Assembly: GCA_036386835.1 (NCBI GenBank)
Contig: DASVUX010000003.1
Location: 13,580-77,579 of the forward strand
Length of the DNA: 64,000 nt
Direction: 5' to 3'
Origin: 2-12-FULL-35-15 sp036386835
Lineage (GTDB): Bacteria; Bacteroidota; Bacteroidia; 2-12-FULL-35-15
Under the pieces are notes generated by a model. That model was not told where the DNA came from and searched no databases. It saw only the letters and a list, made by a program, of their open reading frames with translations. Position numbers and translations under genes: made by a program. This document shows positions 53,143 through 61,245 of the stretch, one piece after another (the stretch's first letter is position 1; each line of letters opens with the position of its first letter).

Positions 53143-54882
53143 CTATCGTTCCCCGATCTGCTGGCGCCACATAGCATAATACAGCCCCTTTTGCAGAAGA
53201 AGGTCCTCATGCCTGCCATTCTCAATAATATTCCCTTTTTCCAGGACGAAGATCTTATCTGCATGCATAATTGTACTTAAGCGATGCGCAATTATTATTG
53301 TAATATGATTCTCATTCCGTGACAGGTCGCGGATAGTCCTTCCGATTTCTTCTTCAGTCAGCGAGTCGAGTGCAGACGTGGCTTCATCGAAAACCAACAG
53401 TGATGGCTTCCTGAGAAGAGCCCTTGCAATTGAAAGTCGTTGCTTCTCACCTCCAGAAACCTTTACGCCCCCTTCACCTATCATTGTATCCAGTCCATTG
53501 TCAGCACGGGCAAGCAATGTCTGGCATGCCGCTTTATTTAGAACATCCAAACATTCAGCCTCGGAGGCACCCGGTGCAACAAACAAAAGGTTTTCTTTAA
53601 TGGTTCCTGCAAACAATTGTGTATCCTGGGTTACAAAGCCGATCTGCGAACGGAGCTGATCAAGATCGACCACTTTACTGCTGTTATTATTATAAAGGAT
53701 CTCACCTTCATGCGGCTGGTACAAACCTACGAGGAGTTTTACCAGCGTGGTTTTGCCTGAGCCTGACGGTCCTACGAATGCAATCGTTTCACCTTTATTT
53801 GCGTGGAAATATATTTTTTCAAGTGCATTGTTGGCGGCAGTCTGATGCCTGAATGTAACACCTTCGAATTTCAGCGTTTCCATTCCGTGGATGCTCACGG
53901 GATTCTTAGGCTTTACTTCTTTCGGGGTATTAAGGATAGACTGAAAATTATCAAGCGAAACTTCCGCTTCACGGTAAATATTAATAATATTGCCCAGTTC
54001 CTGAAGCGGCCCGAAAATAAAGAATGAATAGATCTGCAGTGAGAACAGGTCACCAATTGTAAGTGTATCGCGAAAGATGAGGAACAGGAGAAGGAACAGG
54101 ATGCAGCTCCTCAAAAAGTTTACGAATGTTCCCTGGATAAAACTGATGCTCCGGATGTATCTTACCTTTTTCAGTTCCAGCCCCAAAATCTTTAAGGTAG
54201 TGCCATTCAGACGTTTGATCTCCTGATCAGCCAGCCCAAGGCTTTTTACGAGCTCAATATTCCTGAGCGATTCTGTGGTAGAACCGGCCAGTGCGGTTGT
54301 TTCTCCAACGATTTTCTTCTGGATCTTCTTTATTCTTTTACTTAAAACAGATGTAATAAAGCCCAGGATAGGCACAGACGCAAAATAGACCGCGGCAATG
54401 ACCCAATGAATATTGATTGCATAGATCATTACGAATACAACACCTACGAGTGAGGTAAAAAGGATATTTACAAATGAATTGATCAGTCGTTCAACATCCG
54501 TCCGTACCTTTTGAAGCTTACCGAGTGTTTCACCGCTCCGCTGGTCCTCAAACACCTGGTAAGGCAATTCCAGTGAGTGCTGCAGCCCGTCAGAATAAAT
54601 CTGCGCGCCAAGCTTTTGTGTTATAACGTTTACATAATAATCCTGGAAGTTTTTTGCAATCCGCGAAACCATTGCAAAGCCCATGGATAATAAAATAAGC
54701 CCTCCGACCCCCTTCAGGAATTCTTCTTTTGTATAATCATGCGGGTTACCGGCATATTCATCCACTATCCTCTTGAAAATAAGCGGATCAAGAAGTGAGA
54801 ACACCTGGTTTATTGAGGCGAGCACAAGTGCCAACAGCACAAGTCCCTTGTATTTTTTCAGATAATTGAAAAGTAATTTCAT
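53143..54882 (-). CDS. ABC exporter, fused permease and ATPase (MsbA-like)
   Basis: ATG 54882 (MKLLFNYLKKYKGLVLLALV) gives 579 residues, the half-transporter size; a TACCTTTG element at 54902 rules out the longer frame. Six transmembrane helices occupy residues ~15-300. The ATPase has Walker A VGPSGSGKTT, Q-loop FVTQDTQLF, signature VSGGEKQRLSIARALL, Walker B LLVFDEATSALD and H-loop IIIAHRLST. Homodimeric exporter of lipids, peptides or drugs; the substrate is not determined by the sequence. Confidence 0.93.
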   Translation of the reverse strand: MKLLFNYLKKYKGLVLLALVLASINQVFSLLDPLIFKRIVDEYAGNPHDYTKEEFLKGVGGLILLSMGFAMVSRIAKNFQDYYVNVITQKLGAQIYSDGLQHSLELPYQVFEDQRSGETLGKLQKVRTDVERLINSFVNILFTSLVGVVFVMIYAINIHWVIAAVYFASVPILGFITSVLSKRIKKIQKKIVGETTALAGSTTESLRNIELVKSLGLADQEIKRLNGTTLKILGLELKKVRYIRSISFIQGTFVNFLRSCILFLLLFLIFRDTLTIGDLFSLQIYSFFIFGPLQELGNIINIYREAEVSLDNFQSILNTPKEVKPKNPVSIHGMETLKFEGVTFRHQTAANNALEKIYFHANKGETIAFVGPSGSGKTTLVKLLVGLYQPHEGEILYNNNSSKVVDLDQLRSQIGFVTQDTQLFAGTIKENLLFVAPGASEAECLDVLNKAACQTLLARADNGLDTMIGEGGVKVSGGEKQRLSIARALLRKPSLLVFDEATSALDSLTEEEIGRTIRDLSRNENHITIIIAHRLSTIMHADKIFVLEKGNIIENGRHEDLLLQKGLYYAMWRQQIGER

Positions 54883-54901
54883 AGGAAAAGTAAATTTTGC
54901 G

Positions 54902-54909
54902 CAAAGGTA
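54902..54909 (-). promoter_or_regulatory. -7 element of the ABC exporter gene
   Basis: Minus-strand TACCTTTG fits TAnnTTTG, 19 bases before ATG 54882; no clear -33 TTTG. A start here leaves a very short leader. Confidence 0.5.
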
Positions 54910-55025
54910 AATAAAGGCATCCATTCCGGTACATTAAAAGAATGAGCACGCCTTTCAAATAAATAGTACATTTATCACAACTAATTAAAAAAGCTTACCG
55001 ATAGAACCCCGGTTTACTCCGCCAG

Positions 55026-55412
55026 ATGAGAACTATCAGCAAAGTGGAATTACGTGCAAGCACTGTTATTCTAAGAGAAGATGGCATTATGCACTTTGAT
55101 ATCAAGCCTGTGGATGAGTTCACCAGGGAAGATGTGAATGATGTCCTGGATGTTGTTGCTGAAATTGGTGAAGGCCGGTCCTTTCCGAACCTTGTTACTA
55201 TTGAAACGTTTGTTGAGATCAGCAAGGAAGCCAAGATCCTCTCCGCTTCCGATGAAGGCAACCGATACACCCTTGCAGATGCCTTTGTCCTGAAATCCAT
55301 TTCGCTTAAGCTCTTCGGCAACTTTTACCTGACAATAAATAAACCTGTGAAGCCTACGCGACTTTTCACAGATCCTGATTCAGCGATAAAATGGCTGAAA
55401 ACATTCATGTGA
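55026..55412 (+). CDS. Small soluble STAS/SpoIIAA-like protein, unknown function
   Basis: 128 residues without a signal peptide. The strand-helix alternation (VILREDGIMHFDIKPVDEFTREDVNDVLDVV, FPNLVTIETFVEISKEAKILS, LADAFVLKSISLKLFGNFYLTI, FTDPDSAIKWLKTFM) suits a STAS/SpoIIAA-like alpha/beta fold seen in many Bacteroidota hypothetical proteins. No catalytic residues are evident. Divergent from the ABC exporter gene. Identification is only at fold level. Confidence 0.82.
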   Translation: MRTISKVELRASTVILREDGIMHFDIKPVDEFTREDVNDVLDVVAEIGEGRSFPNLVTIETFVEISKEAKILSASDEGNRYTLADAFVLKSISLKLFGNFYLTINKPVKPTRLFTDPDSAIKWLKTFM

Positions 55413-55487
55413 AGAATACGCTTCATACTTAAAAATTCCGTTATTTTGCCTTACTAATCACAAACTAAATTAAACAAATAAAATCTT

Positions 55488-56489
55488 ATGAGAATCTTAA
55501 AAAAGATCCTGCTGGTACTAGCCGTGATATTCGGGCTTTTTATCCTTATTTCCTTATTCCTGCCTTCAAAGGTAAAGGTTGAACGTTCTGCAATGATCAA
55601 TGCCCCTACTGCTGTGGTCTTTGGACAGGTAAATAATTTTCATCACTGGCCGAAATGGTCATACTGGGATAATATAGATCCTGCAATGACCAATAAATAT
55701 GAAGGTCCTGAGAGCGGTAAAGGTGCAAGGCACTTCTGGGAAAGCTCCCATAAAGATGTTGGTCATGGTAACATCACCATTGTTGAAAGCACACCTAATT
55801 CCATCATCTTAACTGATCTTGAATTTGAAGGCATGGGTACCAGTCATGGTGGATGGTTATTTAAAGATACCACTGGCGGATGTGTAGCCACAACATATAT
55901 GGAAATTGAAATGGGTTTCTTCCAAAGGGTGTTCGGACTGATGATGGATGGAATGCTTGGAGCTGACTTTGAAAAGAGCCTTGCAGGCCTTAAAAAGCAT
56001 TGTGAGTCCCTTCCTGCTGTGGCTGCACAGCCTATAGTGGTTGAAAACACTACCACCAAAGAGCAGATAGTTGCCACATACAAGTGTACAACAAGCTTAA
56101 AGAATATTACCAATGACATTGGTACCAGCTACCAGAAGATCGGGGAGTTCATGCAAAAAAACAAGCTGGAATTTGCAGGACCTGTATTTGCGATCTATCA
56201 CAGTTTTTCACCTGAGAAGATCGAGATGGAGTGTGCTATTCCTGTTAACAAGGAAGTAAAAGGCTCAAAGGATATTTCTGTGAAAAAGATGCCTGCCGGG
56301 AATGCAGTGGTCGCACATTATTACGGCCCTTATATGGGAACTGAGCTGGCACATGCTGAAATTGAAAAGTTTCTGAAAGCCAACGATAAAAAAGTAACAG
56401 GTTCGCCATACGAAGTATATGTAACTGATCCGGGTGTTGAAAAAGACACAGCCAAATGGTTGACTGAAGTTTACTATCCTGTAGAATAG
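55488..56489 (+). CDS. SRPBCC domain fused to GyrI-like effector-binding domain
   Basis: 333 residues. An N-terminal transmembrane anchor (ILLVLAVIFGLFILISLFL) is followed by an SRPBCC/polyketide-cyclase domain (VERSAMINAPTAVVFGQV, FHHWPKWSYWDNIDPAM, about 30-175) and a GyrI/AraC-effector-like domain (about 195-333: VVAHYYGPYMGTELAHAEIEKFL, YEVYVTDPG). The pairing is common in Bacteroidota. Both domains bind hydrophobic or cationic small molecules; a periplasmic-side ligand-binding role is inferred. A bidirectional terminator follows the stop. Confidence 0.9.
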   Translation: MRILKKILLVLAVIFGLFILISLFLPSKVKVERSAMINAPTAVVFGQVNNFHHWPKWSYWDNIDPAMTNKYEGPESGKGARHFWESSHKDVGHGNITIVESTPNSIILTDLEFEGMGTSHGGWLFKDTTGGCVATTYMEIEMGFFQRVFGLMMDGMLGADFEKSLAGLKKHCESLPAVAAQPIVVENTTTKEQIVATYKCTTSLKNITNDIGTSYQKIGEFMQKNKLEFAGPVFAIYHSFSPEKIEMECAIPVNKEVKGSKDISVKKMPAGNAVVAHYYGPYMGTELAHAEIEKFLKANDKKVTGSPYEVYVTDPGVEKDTAKWLTEVYYPVE

Positions 56490-56506
56490 GATCAGATTAC
56501 CATAAA

Positions 56507-56541
56507 CTAAAAATGCTCGCTTAACGGTGAGCATTTTTTTT
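56507..56541. terminator. Bidirectional intrinsic terminator
   Basis: AAATGCTC (56511-56518) pairs with GAGCATTT (56529-56536), with A-rich DNA on the left and T8 on the right. It lies between the convergent SRPBCC and hydrolase genes. Confidence 0.85.
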
Positions 56542-57190
56542 AAACACTCCGGAGTTTTGCAGCTAAAACCTGCAAGGCTTCCGGATCAATTTCATGCTTT
56601 CCCCCGAACCGGATAAGATCATATTCCAATTCTTTTTCATGGAGTAAACTCAATTCGCGCTGCAAGGCGTCTTCAGTGATGAACGGGTCATTATCACCGG
56701 CCACCAGGTACAGCTTCACACCTTTCAGCTTCTCAACATCTTCTTTTGTTTGATCTGCCGGTAAAGCACCTGCCCACAGAACAAGATTTTCTGCCTTTGC
56801 CTGGCCTTGGCAGAACCAACGGCTTACTGTTGCCGTTCCCTGTGAGAAGAAACTGATTTTAAGGTCCTTATTATGCAATTGTGAAATCACTTCAGTGTAA
56901 ACATCATCCAGGAACTGCACATAATCGTTTATCTCATCCAGCCGGTCTTCTTTGGTCATCCACGAAGCAGCCACCCTCCCCGAAAAACCATTAAGGTAAA
57001 AGCGGTTCAGCCCTTCAGGCGCCACTACTAAAACATTCTCCTTTTGCAATCCCTGGAAATTCCGGATAAAATATTCGGCAAGCTGCCCATAGCCATGACA
57101 AACAAACCATACTTCATCAATGTGTGAAGAAGGGGCTGCGGAAAGATAATACCGGCCGGTCCGGGAAACCCGGATCTTACTTTTGATCAT
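56540..57190 (-). CDS. Alpha/beta hydrolase (phospholipase/carboxylesterase-like)
   Basis: 216 residues, no signal peptide. Strand-1 motif VWFVCHGYGQLAEYF, nucleophile elbow ISFFSQGTATVSRW with Ser, acid in LVAGDNDPFI and His in RFGGKHEID. Order and spacing match the YpfH/carboxylesterase group (GFSQG elbow), but the first glycine of the elbow is Phe (FFSQG). Substrate unknown; a soluble esterase is likely. ATG 57190 or ATG 57187 neighbours both work. Confidence 0.85.
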   Translation of the reverse strand: MIKSKIRVSRTGRYYLSAAPSSHIDEVWFVCHGYGQLAEYFIRNFQGLQKENVLVVAPEGLNRFYLNGFSGRVAASWMTKEDRLDEINDYVQFLDDVYTEVISQLHNKDLKISFFSQGTATVSRWFCQGQAKAENLVLWAGALPADQTKEDVEKLKGVKLYLVAGDNDPFITEDALQRELSLLHEKELEYDLIRFGGKHEIDPEALQVLAAKLRSV

Positions 57191-57202
57191 GATTAAAATT
57201 AA

Positions 57203-57238
57203 ATAAAAAAACCCTTCCGGAGGCCGGAAGGGTTTTAA
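57203..57238 (-). terminator. Intrinsic terminator of the coiled-coil lipoprotein gene
   Basis: A perfect 12-bp stem AAACCCTTCCGG/CCGGAAGGGTTT (57209-57220, 57224-57235) with a three-base loop. A-rich DNA on the left supplies the U-tract on the leftward transcript. Confidence 0.9.
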
Positions 57239-57253
57239 TTTATTTCTATTGAA

Positions 57254-58108
57254 CTATTGTTCTATAACAACAACAAGGTATTTGGAAGCTCCCCAGAACT
57301 CCTCGGCATTCAGGATCGTTAACTTCTCAGCGCGCTCATTTGCACCTTCTATTTTATAAGAACCTGCAGGGTGAGTTGTAACCAGCTTCGCCTTCTTTGC
57401 CCCTAAAGGAATTACATTCATTGACGTGATATCCACTTTGGTAAAGTATTCTTTATTAAAATCAGATTTTATTTTCTGGGATTTACCCAAACCGATGAAT
57501 CCGCCTTCTTTTGTAAGCACACCATTTTTGATAAGCTCTTTTGCAGTTCCGAAAGCGTAATAAGCTGTATTCAGCTTTTCTGTTTTCACCTGCCCTGACT
57601 GGATCTCTTCCTGGTAAGTTGTGTTAAGGTTTGTCATTTCAATATTTAAACGCTCCAGCTCACCTTTCAGGTTATTGATCTGGGCATCTTTCTCTTCCAG
57701 GTCGGCAGTTAAACGGGTAATGAATTTTTCAAGCTCTTCATTCTTTTTATTTGATTGCTTCAGTTTAGAACGCATTGTTTCCAGGCGCTGCTTGTTTTGG
57801 TTCATTACGTCATAAATAGCCTGGATGTCAGCCACGATCTGATCTTCTTTTGATTTACGGGTTTCTGCATCTTTACTGTTTGCAGATACTATCTTTTCTT
57901 TTTCTTTGATCACATCCAGGTTATCCTGGATCTCATTGAACCCGCGGATAAATTCCTGGATACTGGAATCCTGGCGTTCGATGCGGACTTTTTGACCGCC
58001 ACTTATAGCGGTTAGACTGTCTTCTGCAGACAATGCGCCTTCTTTATTACCGTTTTCACAACTGAATGCAAATGGTAAAAATGCGATCAAATAAATTAAT
58101 TTTTTCAT
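57254..58108 (-). CDS. Coiled-coil lipoprotein, unknown function
   Basis: ATG 58108 gives 284 residues with a lipoprotein signal (MKKLIYLIAFLPFAFSC; lipobox FAFSC). Residues ~40-180 are a long coiled coil (KEKEKIVSANSKDAETRKSKEDQ.., ITRLTADLEEKDAQINNLKGELE..). The C-terminal ~100 residues are a compact beta domain (TAYYAFGTAKELIKNGVL, KVDITSMNVIPL, KAKLVTTHPAGSYKIEG) typical for a conserved Bacteroidota hypothetical family. Probably a periplasmic or outer-membrane-attached structural protein. The upstream ATG at 58180 would bury the signal. Confidence 0.87.
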   Translation of the reverse strand: MKKLIYLIAFLPFAFSCENGNKEGALSAEDSLTAISGGQKVRIERQDSSIQEFIRGFNEIQDNLDVIKEKEKIVSANSKDAETRKSKEDQIVADIQAIYDVMNQNKQRLETMRSKLKQSNKKNEELEKFITRLTADLEEKDAQINNLKGELERLNIEMTNLNTTYQEEIQSGQVKTEKLNTAYYAFGTAKELIKNGVLTKEGGFIGLGKSQKIKSDFNKEYFTKVDITSMNVIPLGAKKAKLVTTHPAGSYKIEGANERAEKLTILNAEEFWGASKYLVVVIEQ

Positions 58109-58263
58109 AGTTAGGGTGAATTGGTTGGTTTTATTGATTAAATTTTCAATGCAAAGGTTCGTAATAAAATTACATGCCAACCGGAAATTCGATACATGGT
58201 TGTTTATTACCGATAGTTGGAGCGCAAATATATAATTTCCTGTCGGACCTTGTCGAATTTATC

Positions 58264-59484
58264 TTATTCTCCTTCTATATCGATATTCCTGTTGCTTTCA
58301 TCAAGGATCCTGAGAACACCTTCAACACGATATGCGGTTTTATTGAATTTATTGGAAAGCACAATGATCGTTGTTCCATCGGAGGGCCGTCTTAAGAACA
58401 AACTGTTATACCCATGCCACCAGCCATTATGGTAAATTATTTTAGGATTTTTTCCATCATCCACAGTCCGCCATCCATATCCGTAATTACGCTTTCCTTT
58501 ATGTTCATTGCTGTAACCCTTGTAAGCCTCCTCAATTGTGCTCTTTTTCAAAAGGACTTCCGAATACAAAGCACGGTCCCATTTAAAAAGGTCCTCAACA
58601 GTAGAATACACCCCTTTGTCGCCTGTCACATCATCTGCATATGTATCATCCTCCGGCTTTCCGAGCCCGTTATAACCCCGCGTTACTTTTTTACCCTCTG
58701 CCTTCCTGTTCACATCATGCACCCACGTATCATTCATCCCTAAAGGTTTGAAGATATTTGTTTCCATAAATTCCGAGAATGGTTCACCCGACACCTTTTC
58801 CACGATAAGGGCTAAAAGTGCATAATTCGTATTGCAGTATTCGAATTTTCTACCTGGTTTTGCATAAACAGCCGGTTTGTGCACCTTCATAATTTCCAGC
58901 ATGGCCTTATTGTTAAAGCAGCTTCCATTATATGCATTAGACTTATCACAGAAAGGCTCACAGAAATAAACATAATTACCAAGTCCTGAACGATGCGTGA
59001 GCAGCATTTGAATGGTGATGCCTTCATAGGGGAAATCGGGAAGGTGTTTTTGTACAAGGTCATCGAGGCGCAGCTTTCCCCTGTCTTTCAGCAGAAGCAC
59101 TGCTCCTGCCGTAAGTGTTTTGGAAGCTGAAGCCAGCTGGAAAGCAGAATTGGTATAAAGTGAATCCTTTGTTTTAAGATCTGCAAAGCCGAATGCATTT
59201 TTATAGATTACCTGGCCATGCTGTGCTACAAGGACGCAGGCATTAAAACCGGCTTTAACCTTATTCTTGAAAAGTGTATCGATCCTGTATGCTTTTTCCT
59301 TTGCGTGGATCTTCTTCAGAAACTTCGCAAGGCTATCCTGGTTTACATAGACGGGATCAGGGCCATCCTGTTCAGCTTTTTCAGGGCCGCAGGAAAAGAA
59401 GGAAAGAATTAAAAAAGCGTACGCTAAGTAGTTCAACGGCAATGAAAATTGATGAAGAGCAAAAATGCACAATCGAGACAGCAA
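58264..59484 (-). CDS. Class C beta-lactamase-family serine hydrolase, lipoprotein
   Basis: 406 residues from ATG 59484. A TTG at 59442 (LPLNYLAYAFLILSFFSC) gives a tidier lipoprotein signal with lipobox SFFSC, so the true start may be there. Active-site motifs: SxxK at 119-122 (LASASKTLT), YCN (FEYCNTNYALL) and HNG (IYHNGWWHGYNS) in place of KTG. These place it among penicillin-binding-protein/esterase-like enzymes, D-alanyl-D-alanine peptidase or esterase being likely and beta-lactam hydrolysis less so. Outer-membrane or periplasmic location is expected. Confidence 0.9.
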   Translation of the reverse strand: MLSRLCIFALHQFSLPLNYLAYAFLILSFFSCGPEKAEQDGPDPVYVNQDSLAKFLKKIHAKEKAYRIDTLFKNKVKAGFNACVLVAQHGQVIYKNAFGFADLKTKDSLYTNSAFQLASASKTLTAGAVLLLKDRGKLRLDDLVQKHLPDFPYEGITIQMLLTHRSGLGNYVYFCEPFCDKSNAYNGSCFNNKAMLEIMKVHKPAVYAKPGRKFEYCNTNYALLALIVEKVSGEPFSEFMETNIFKPLGMNDTWVHDVNRKAEGKKVTRGYNGLGKPEDDTYADDVTGDKGVYSTVEDLFKWDRALYSEVLLKKSTIEEAYKGYSNEHKGKRNYGYGWRTVDDGKNPKIIYHNGWWHGYNSLFLRRPSDGTTIIVLSNKFNKTAYRVEGVLRILDESNRNIDIEGE

Positions 59485-59601
59485 TCGGAAACAATTCTGA
59501 AAAGTCAGGACTGATTGTTAAAAAATAATAGACTTCCCATATTAGGATTAATTATGCCGCACCATTATTCAGTCCAAAAAAGCAAAATGCGGGATGATTC
59601 A

Positions 59602-59853
59602 TTAGAAATGTCTTCTTTCCTCAGCTTCCTGCACGATCAGCTCGCGCCCACGCACTTCTTTCCCATTCAAGGCTTCAATTGCTTTTAACCCATCTTCCTT
59701 TTTTGCCATTTCCATGAATGCAAAACCTTTGGATTCCCATGTGATCTTGTCATATACGATCTTGGTAGAAACAACTTTCCCATACTGGGCAAACAGTCCT
59801 TCCAACTGCATCTCATTAATATCCCTGTCAAGGTTCTTTACAAAAAGTTTCAT
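59602..59853 (-). CDS. RRM-type RNA-binding protein
   Basis: 83 residues forming one RNA-recognition motif: RNP2 LFVKNLD at the start and RNP1 KGFAFMEM, with aromatic Phe on the RNA face. This short form is the bacterial Rbp type that is frequent in Bacteroidota and cyanobacteria and binds single-stranded, G/U-rich RNA in post-transcriptional control or cold response. A good promoter lies upstream. A 22-bp repeat shared with the 12.8-kb array lies in its leader. Confidence 0.93.
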   Translation of the reverse strand: MKLFVKNLDRDINEMQLEGLFAQYGKVVSTKIVYDKITWESKGFAFMEMAKKEDGLKAIEALNGKEVRGRELIVQEAEERRHF

Positions 59854-59863
59854 CGCTTTTCTA

Positions 59864-59885
59864 TTTTTTACGAATTTACGAATCT
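59864..59885. repeat. 22-bp dispersed repeat
   Basis: TTTTTTACGAATTTACGAAT plus CT is identical to 12775-12796 in the repeat array 47 kb away; shorter versions (TTTACGAATTTACGAA) occur near 12955 and 13325, and an inverted variant near 4060-4080. Here it lies in the leader of the RRM gene. Confidence 0.7.
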
Positions 59886-59897
59886 GTTATAAGTTGC

Positions 59898-59929
59898 CAA
59901 AGATAACAAAACCTAACCATTACCCCAAT
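59898..59929 (-). promoter_or_regulatory. Bacteroidota-type promoter of the RRM gene
   Basis: Minus-strand ATTG (59929-59926), 20 bases, TATCTTTG (59905-59898). It gives a leader of about 40 bases that contains the 22-bp repeat. Confidence 0.6.
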
Positions 59930-60217
59930 TACCAAATGATACAGAGAATTGTAGGCTAGATAGGTTTTAGGTGCTTTTAGGTCTCTTGTGTGGCTTTATG
60001 CTACTCGTTTGTTACCCAAAATTCTTCAAGGGTTCACAAAGCAGGATAGTAAGATCATTCCCATTAATGGATTATAAGAAGCGAGGATAAGGGAATGGAC
60101 ACAGACCTACAAAACACGATCTAACAAAATGGAAAAGGTTTTGACTTGTAAGGGTTTTGCCGGACATAAGCCCGAGCTCCCTAATCCCAAATCAAAACCT
60201 TTCAATGCAAATATAGA
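59930..60217. other. AT-rich intergenic region with an 11-bp inverted repeat
   Basis: No gene is visible. AAAGGTTTTGA (60134-60144) and TCAAAACCTTT (60192-60202) form a perfect inverted repeat around 47 bases that contain further GGG/CCC and CAAG/TTTG pairs, so a long imperfect hairpin can form 15 bases after the XRE gene stop. It could be that gene's terminator or a recombination-type folded site. Confidence 0.5.
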
Positions 60218-60547
60218 TTATTTTTTCTTAGAACTTTTTTTATCGAACTGCTTTATGATTTTTTGCTGTAAAAGCATAATTTTTTTATCTTTTTCAACAA
60301 TAATTTCTTTTAAGCGTTCATTTTCGTCACTCCATGTTTTGCCTTTTTTATCAACTGATAATAGTTGAATTAGGGAAACATTCAAAACTTTTGCAATCTG
60401 TAATAGTCGTGAAAAATTTATATCAGTAATATTTCTCTCTATTTTAGAATACGCTGTTAACGAAACATCCAGTTCGTGTGCTAAATCTTCTTGGCTAAAG
60501 CCTTTTCGTTTTCTGAAATAACGTATTTTTTCTCCTACTGTATTCAT
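60218..60547 (-). CDS. XRE-family helix-turn-helix regulator with C-terminal coiled coil
   Basis: ATG 60547 gives 109 residues (TTG 60556 would add three). The HTH covers residues 5-62: IRYFRKRKGFSQEDLAHELDVSLTAYSKIER (span; key SQEDLA and AYSKIER) and LLQIAKVLNVSLIQLL. The C-terminal 40 residues are a charged helix (ERLKEIIVEKDKKIMLLQQKIIKQF) that may dimerise. Coding DNA is notably AT-rich against its neighbours, suggesting transfer. It probably controls itself or the adjacent small ORF; a hairpin-rich leader precedes it. Confidence 0.9.
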   Translation of the reverse strand: MNTVGEKIRYFRKRKGFSQEDLAHELDVSLTAYSKIERNITDINFSRLLQIAKVLNVSLIQLLSVDKKGKTWSDENERLKEIIVEKDKKIMLLQQKIIKQFDKKSSKKK

Positions 60548-60559
60548 CTCTGGCAAAAT

Positions 60560-60815
60560 TACTTTGCCATAAATGATTAGATAATATACTATTGGTTATT
60601 ATAAAATGAAACTTATAGTTTGTATATTTAATTTTTTCACATACATTTGTTTTTAAGTAAAACATTGCGTTTCGCTGGGATATTCCAAATCCGCCAATAA
60701 AAATCTCACAGCTACGCAGGAAACGCCTTCGAGAAAGGGCGTGGACTTCGTTTATAGTTATGAGGGGCTTTGCGGCCCTGGAATGAGATAGGCGTTGCTT
60801 CACGCCTGATTATTT
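60560..60815. other. Hairpin-rich leader/intergenic element upstream of the XRE gene
   Basis: Several stems are visible: CGCC..GGGCG around 60723-60740, AGGG..CCCT around 60761-60778, and a perfect AGGCGT/ACGCCT stem (60791-60808). A leftward open frame crosses it and overlaps the XRE gene start, but its product is basic and low in likelihood. A structured RNA leader or an inserted intergenic repeat fits better. I have an unverified impression that similar sequence recurs in other Bacteroidota. Confidence 0.4.
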
Positions 60816-60819
60816 AAAA

Positions 60820-60981
60820 ATGGTAGAAACCGCCAAATTAAAGAATGAAATATCTTTAGATTACGAAGATGAATTAGCTAAATTCTTAACAAAGAAAACG
60901 ATTGATGAAGTTTTAAATGTATATTCGTTAAAAGAACTAAATCACCTCTCAGCATTGATGCTGTTTATTAAGTTTGTCTAA
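60820..60981 (+). CDS. 53-residue small protein, unknown function
   Basis: ATG 60820 to TAA 60981. The product is acidic at the N-terminus and helical (MVETAKLKNEISLDYEDELA, FLTKKTIDEVLNVYSLKEL, SALMLFIKFV). Codon choice is AT-rich like the neighbouring XRE gene. It is directly preceded by the 6-bp stem at 60791-60808. There is no recognisable domain. It may be a gene, or the start of a truncated one; the XRE gene is divergent and could regulate it. Confidence 0.45.
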   Translation: MVETAKLKNEISLDYEDELAKFLTKKTIDEVLNVYSLKELNHLSALMLFIKFV

Positions 60982-61245
60982 TTAATCAAATCCTTTCAAG
61001 TCTCCTACTCCAAGGCTAAAGGGTGTATTTGATCTGATGGATTGAATGCGAATGCCAATATTGGAAGGGTTCAAGCCTTTCAAAGATTTTTTTTCTCTGT
61101 TTAACAGCCAGGCAATTTTTTTTGAAGAGAAATACTCACATGGACAAGTTATGCCTTAAAAGCTTTCTCAGTCTATATCGTATTACATTTTCTATGCTTT
61201 TACGCCTGCGCTTGACAATTCAATTAATTCTAACAAACAAAAAAA

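Noticed and set aside
59930..60217. Integron attC site
   Set aside because: The inverted repeat lacks recognisable RYYYAAC/GTTRRRY core boxes and no integrase gene is nearby.
60495..60803. 102-codon leftward ORF upstream of the XRE gene
   Set aside because: It overlaps the XRE start in another frame, crosses several hairpins and encodes an Arg/Lys-rich sequence without domain; better explained as structured non-coding DNA.
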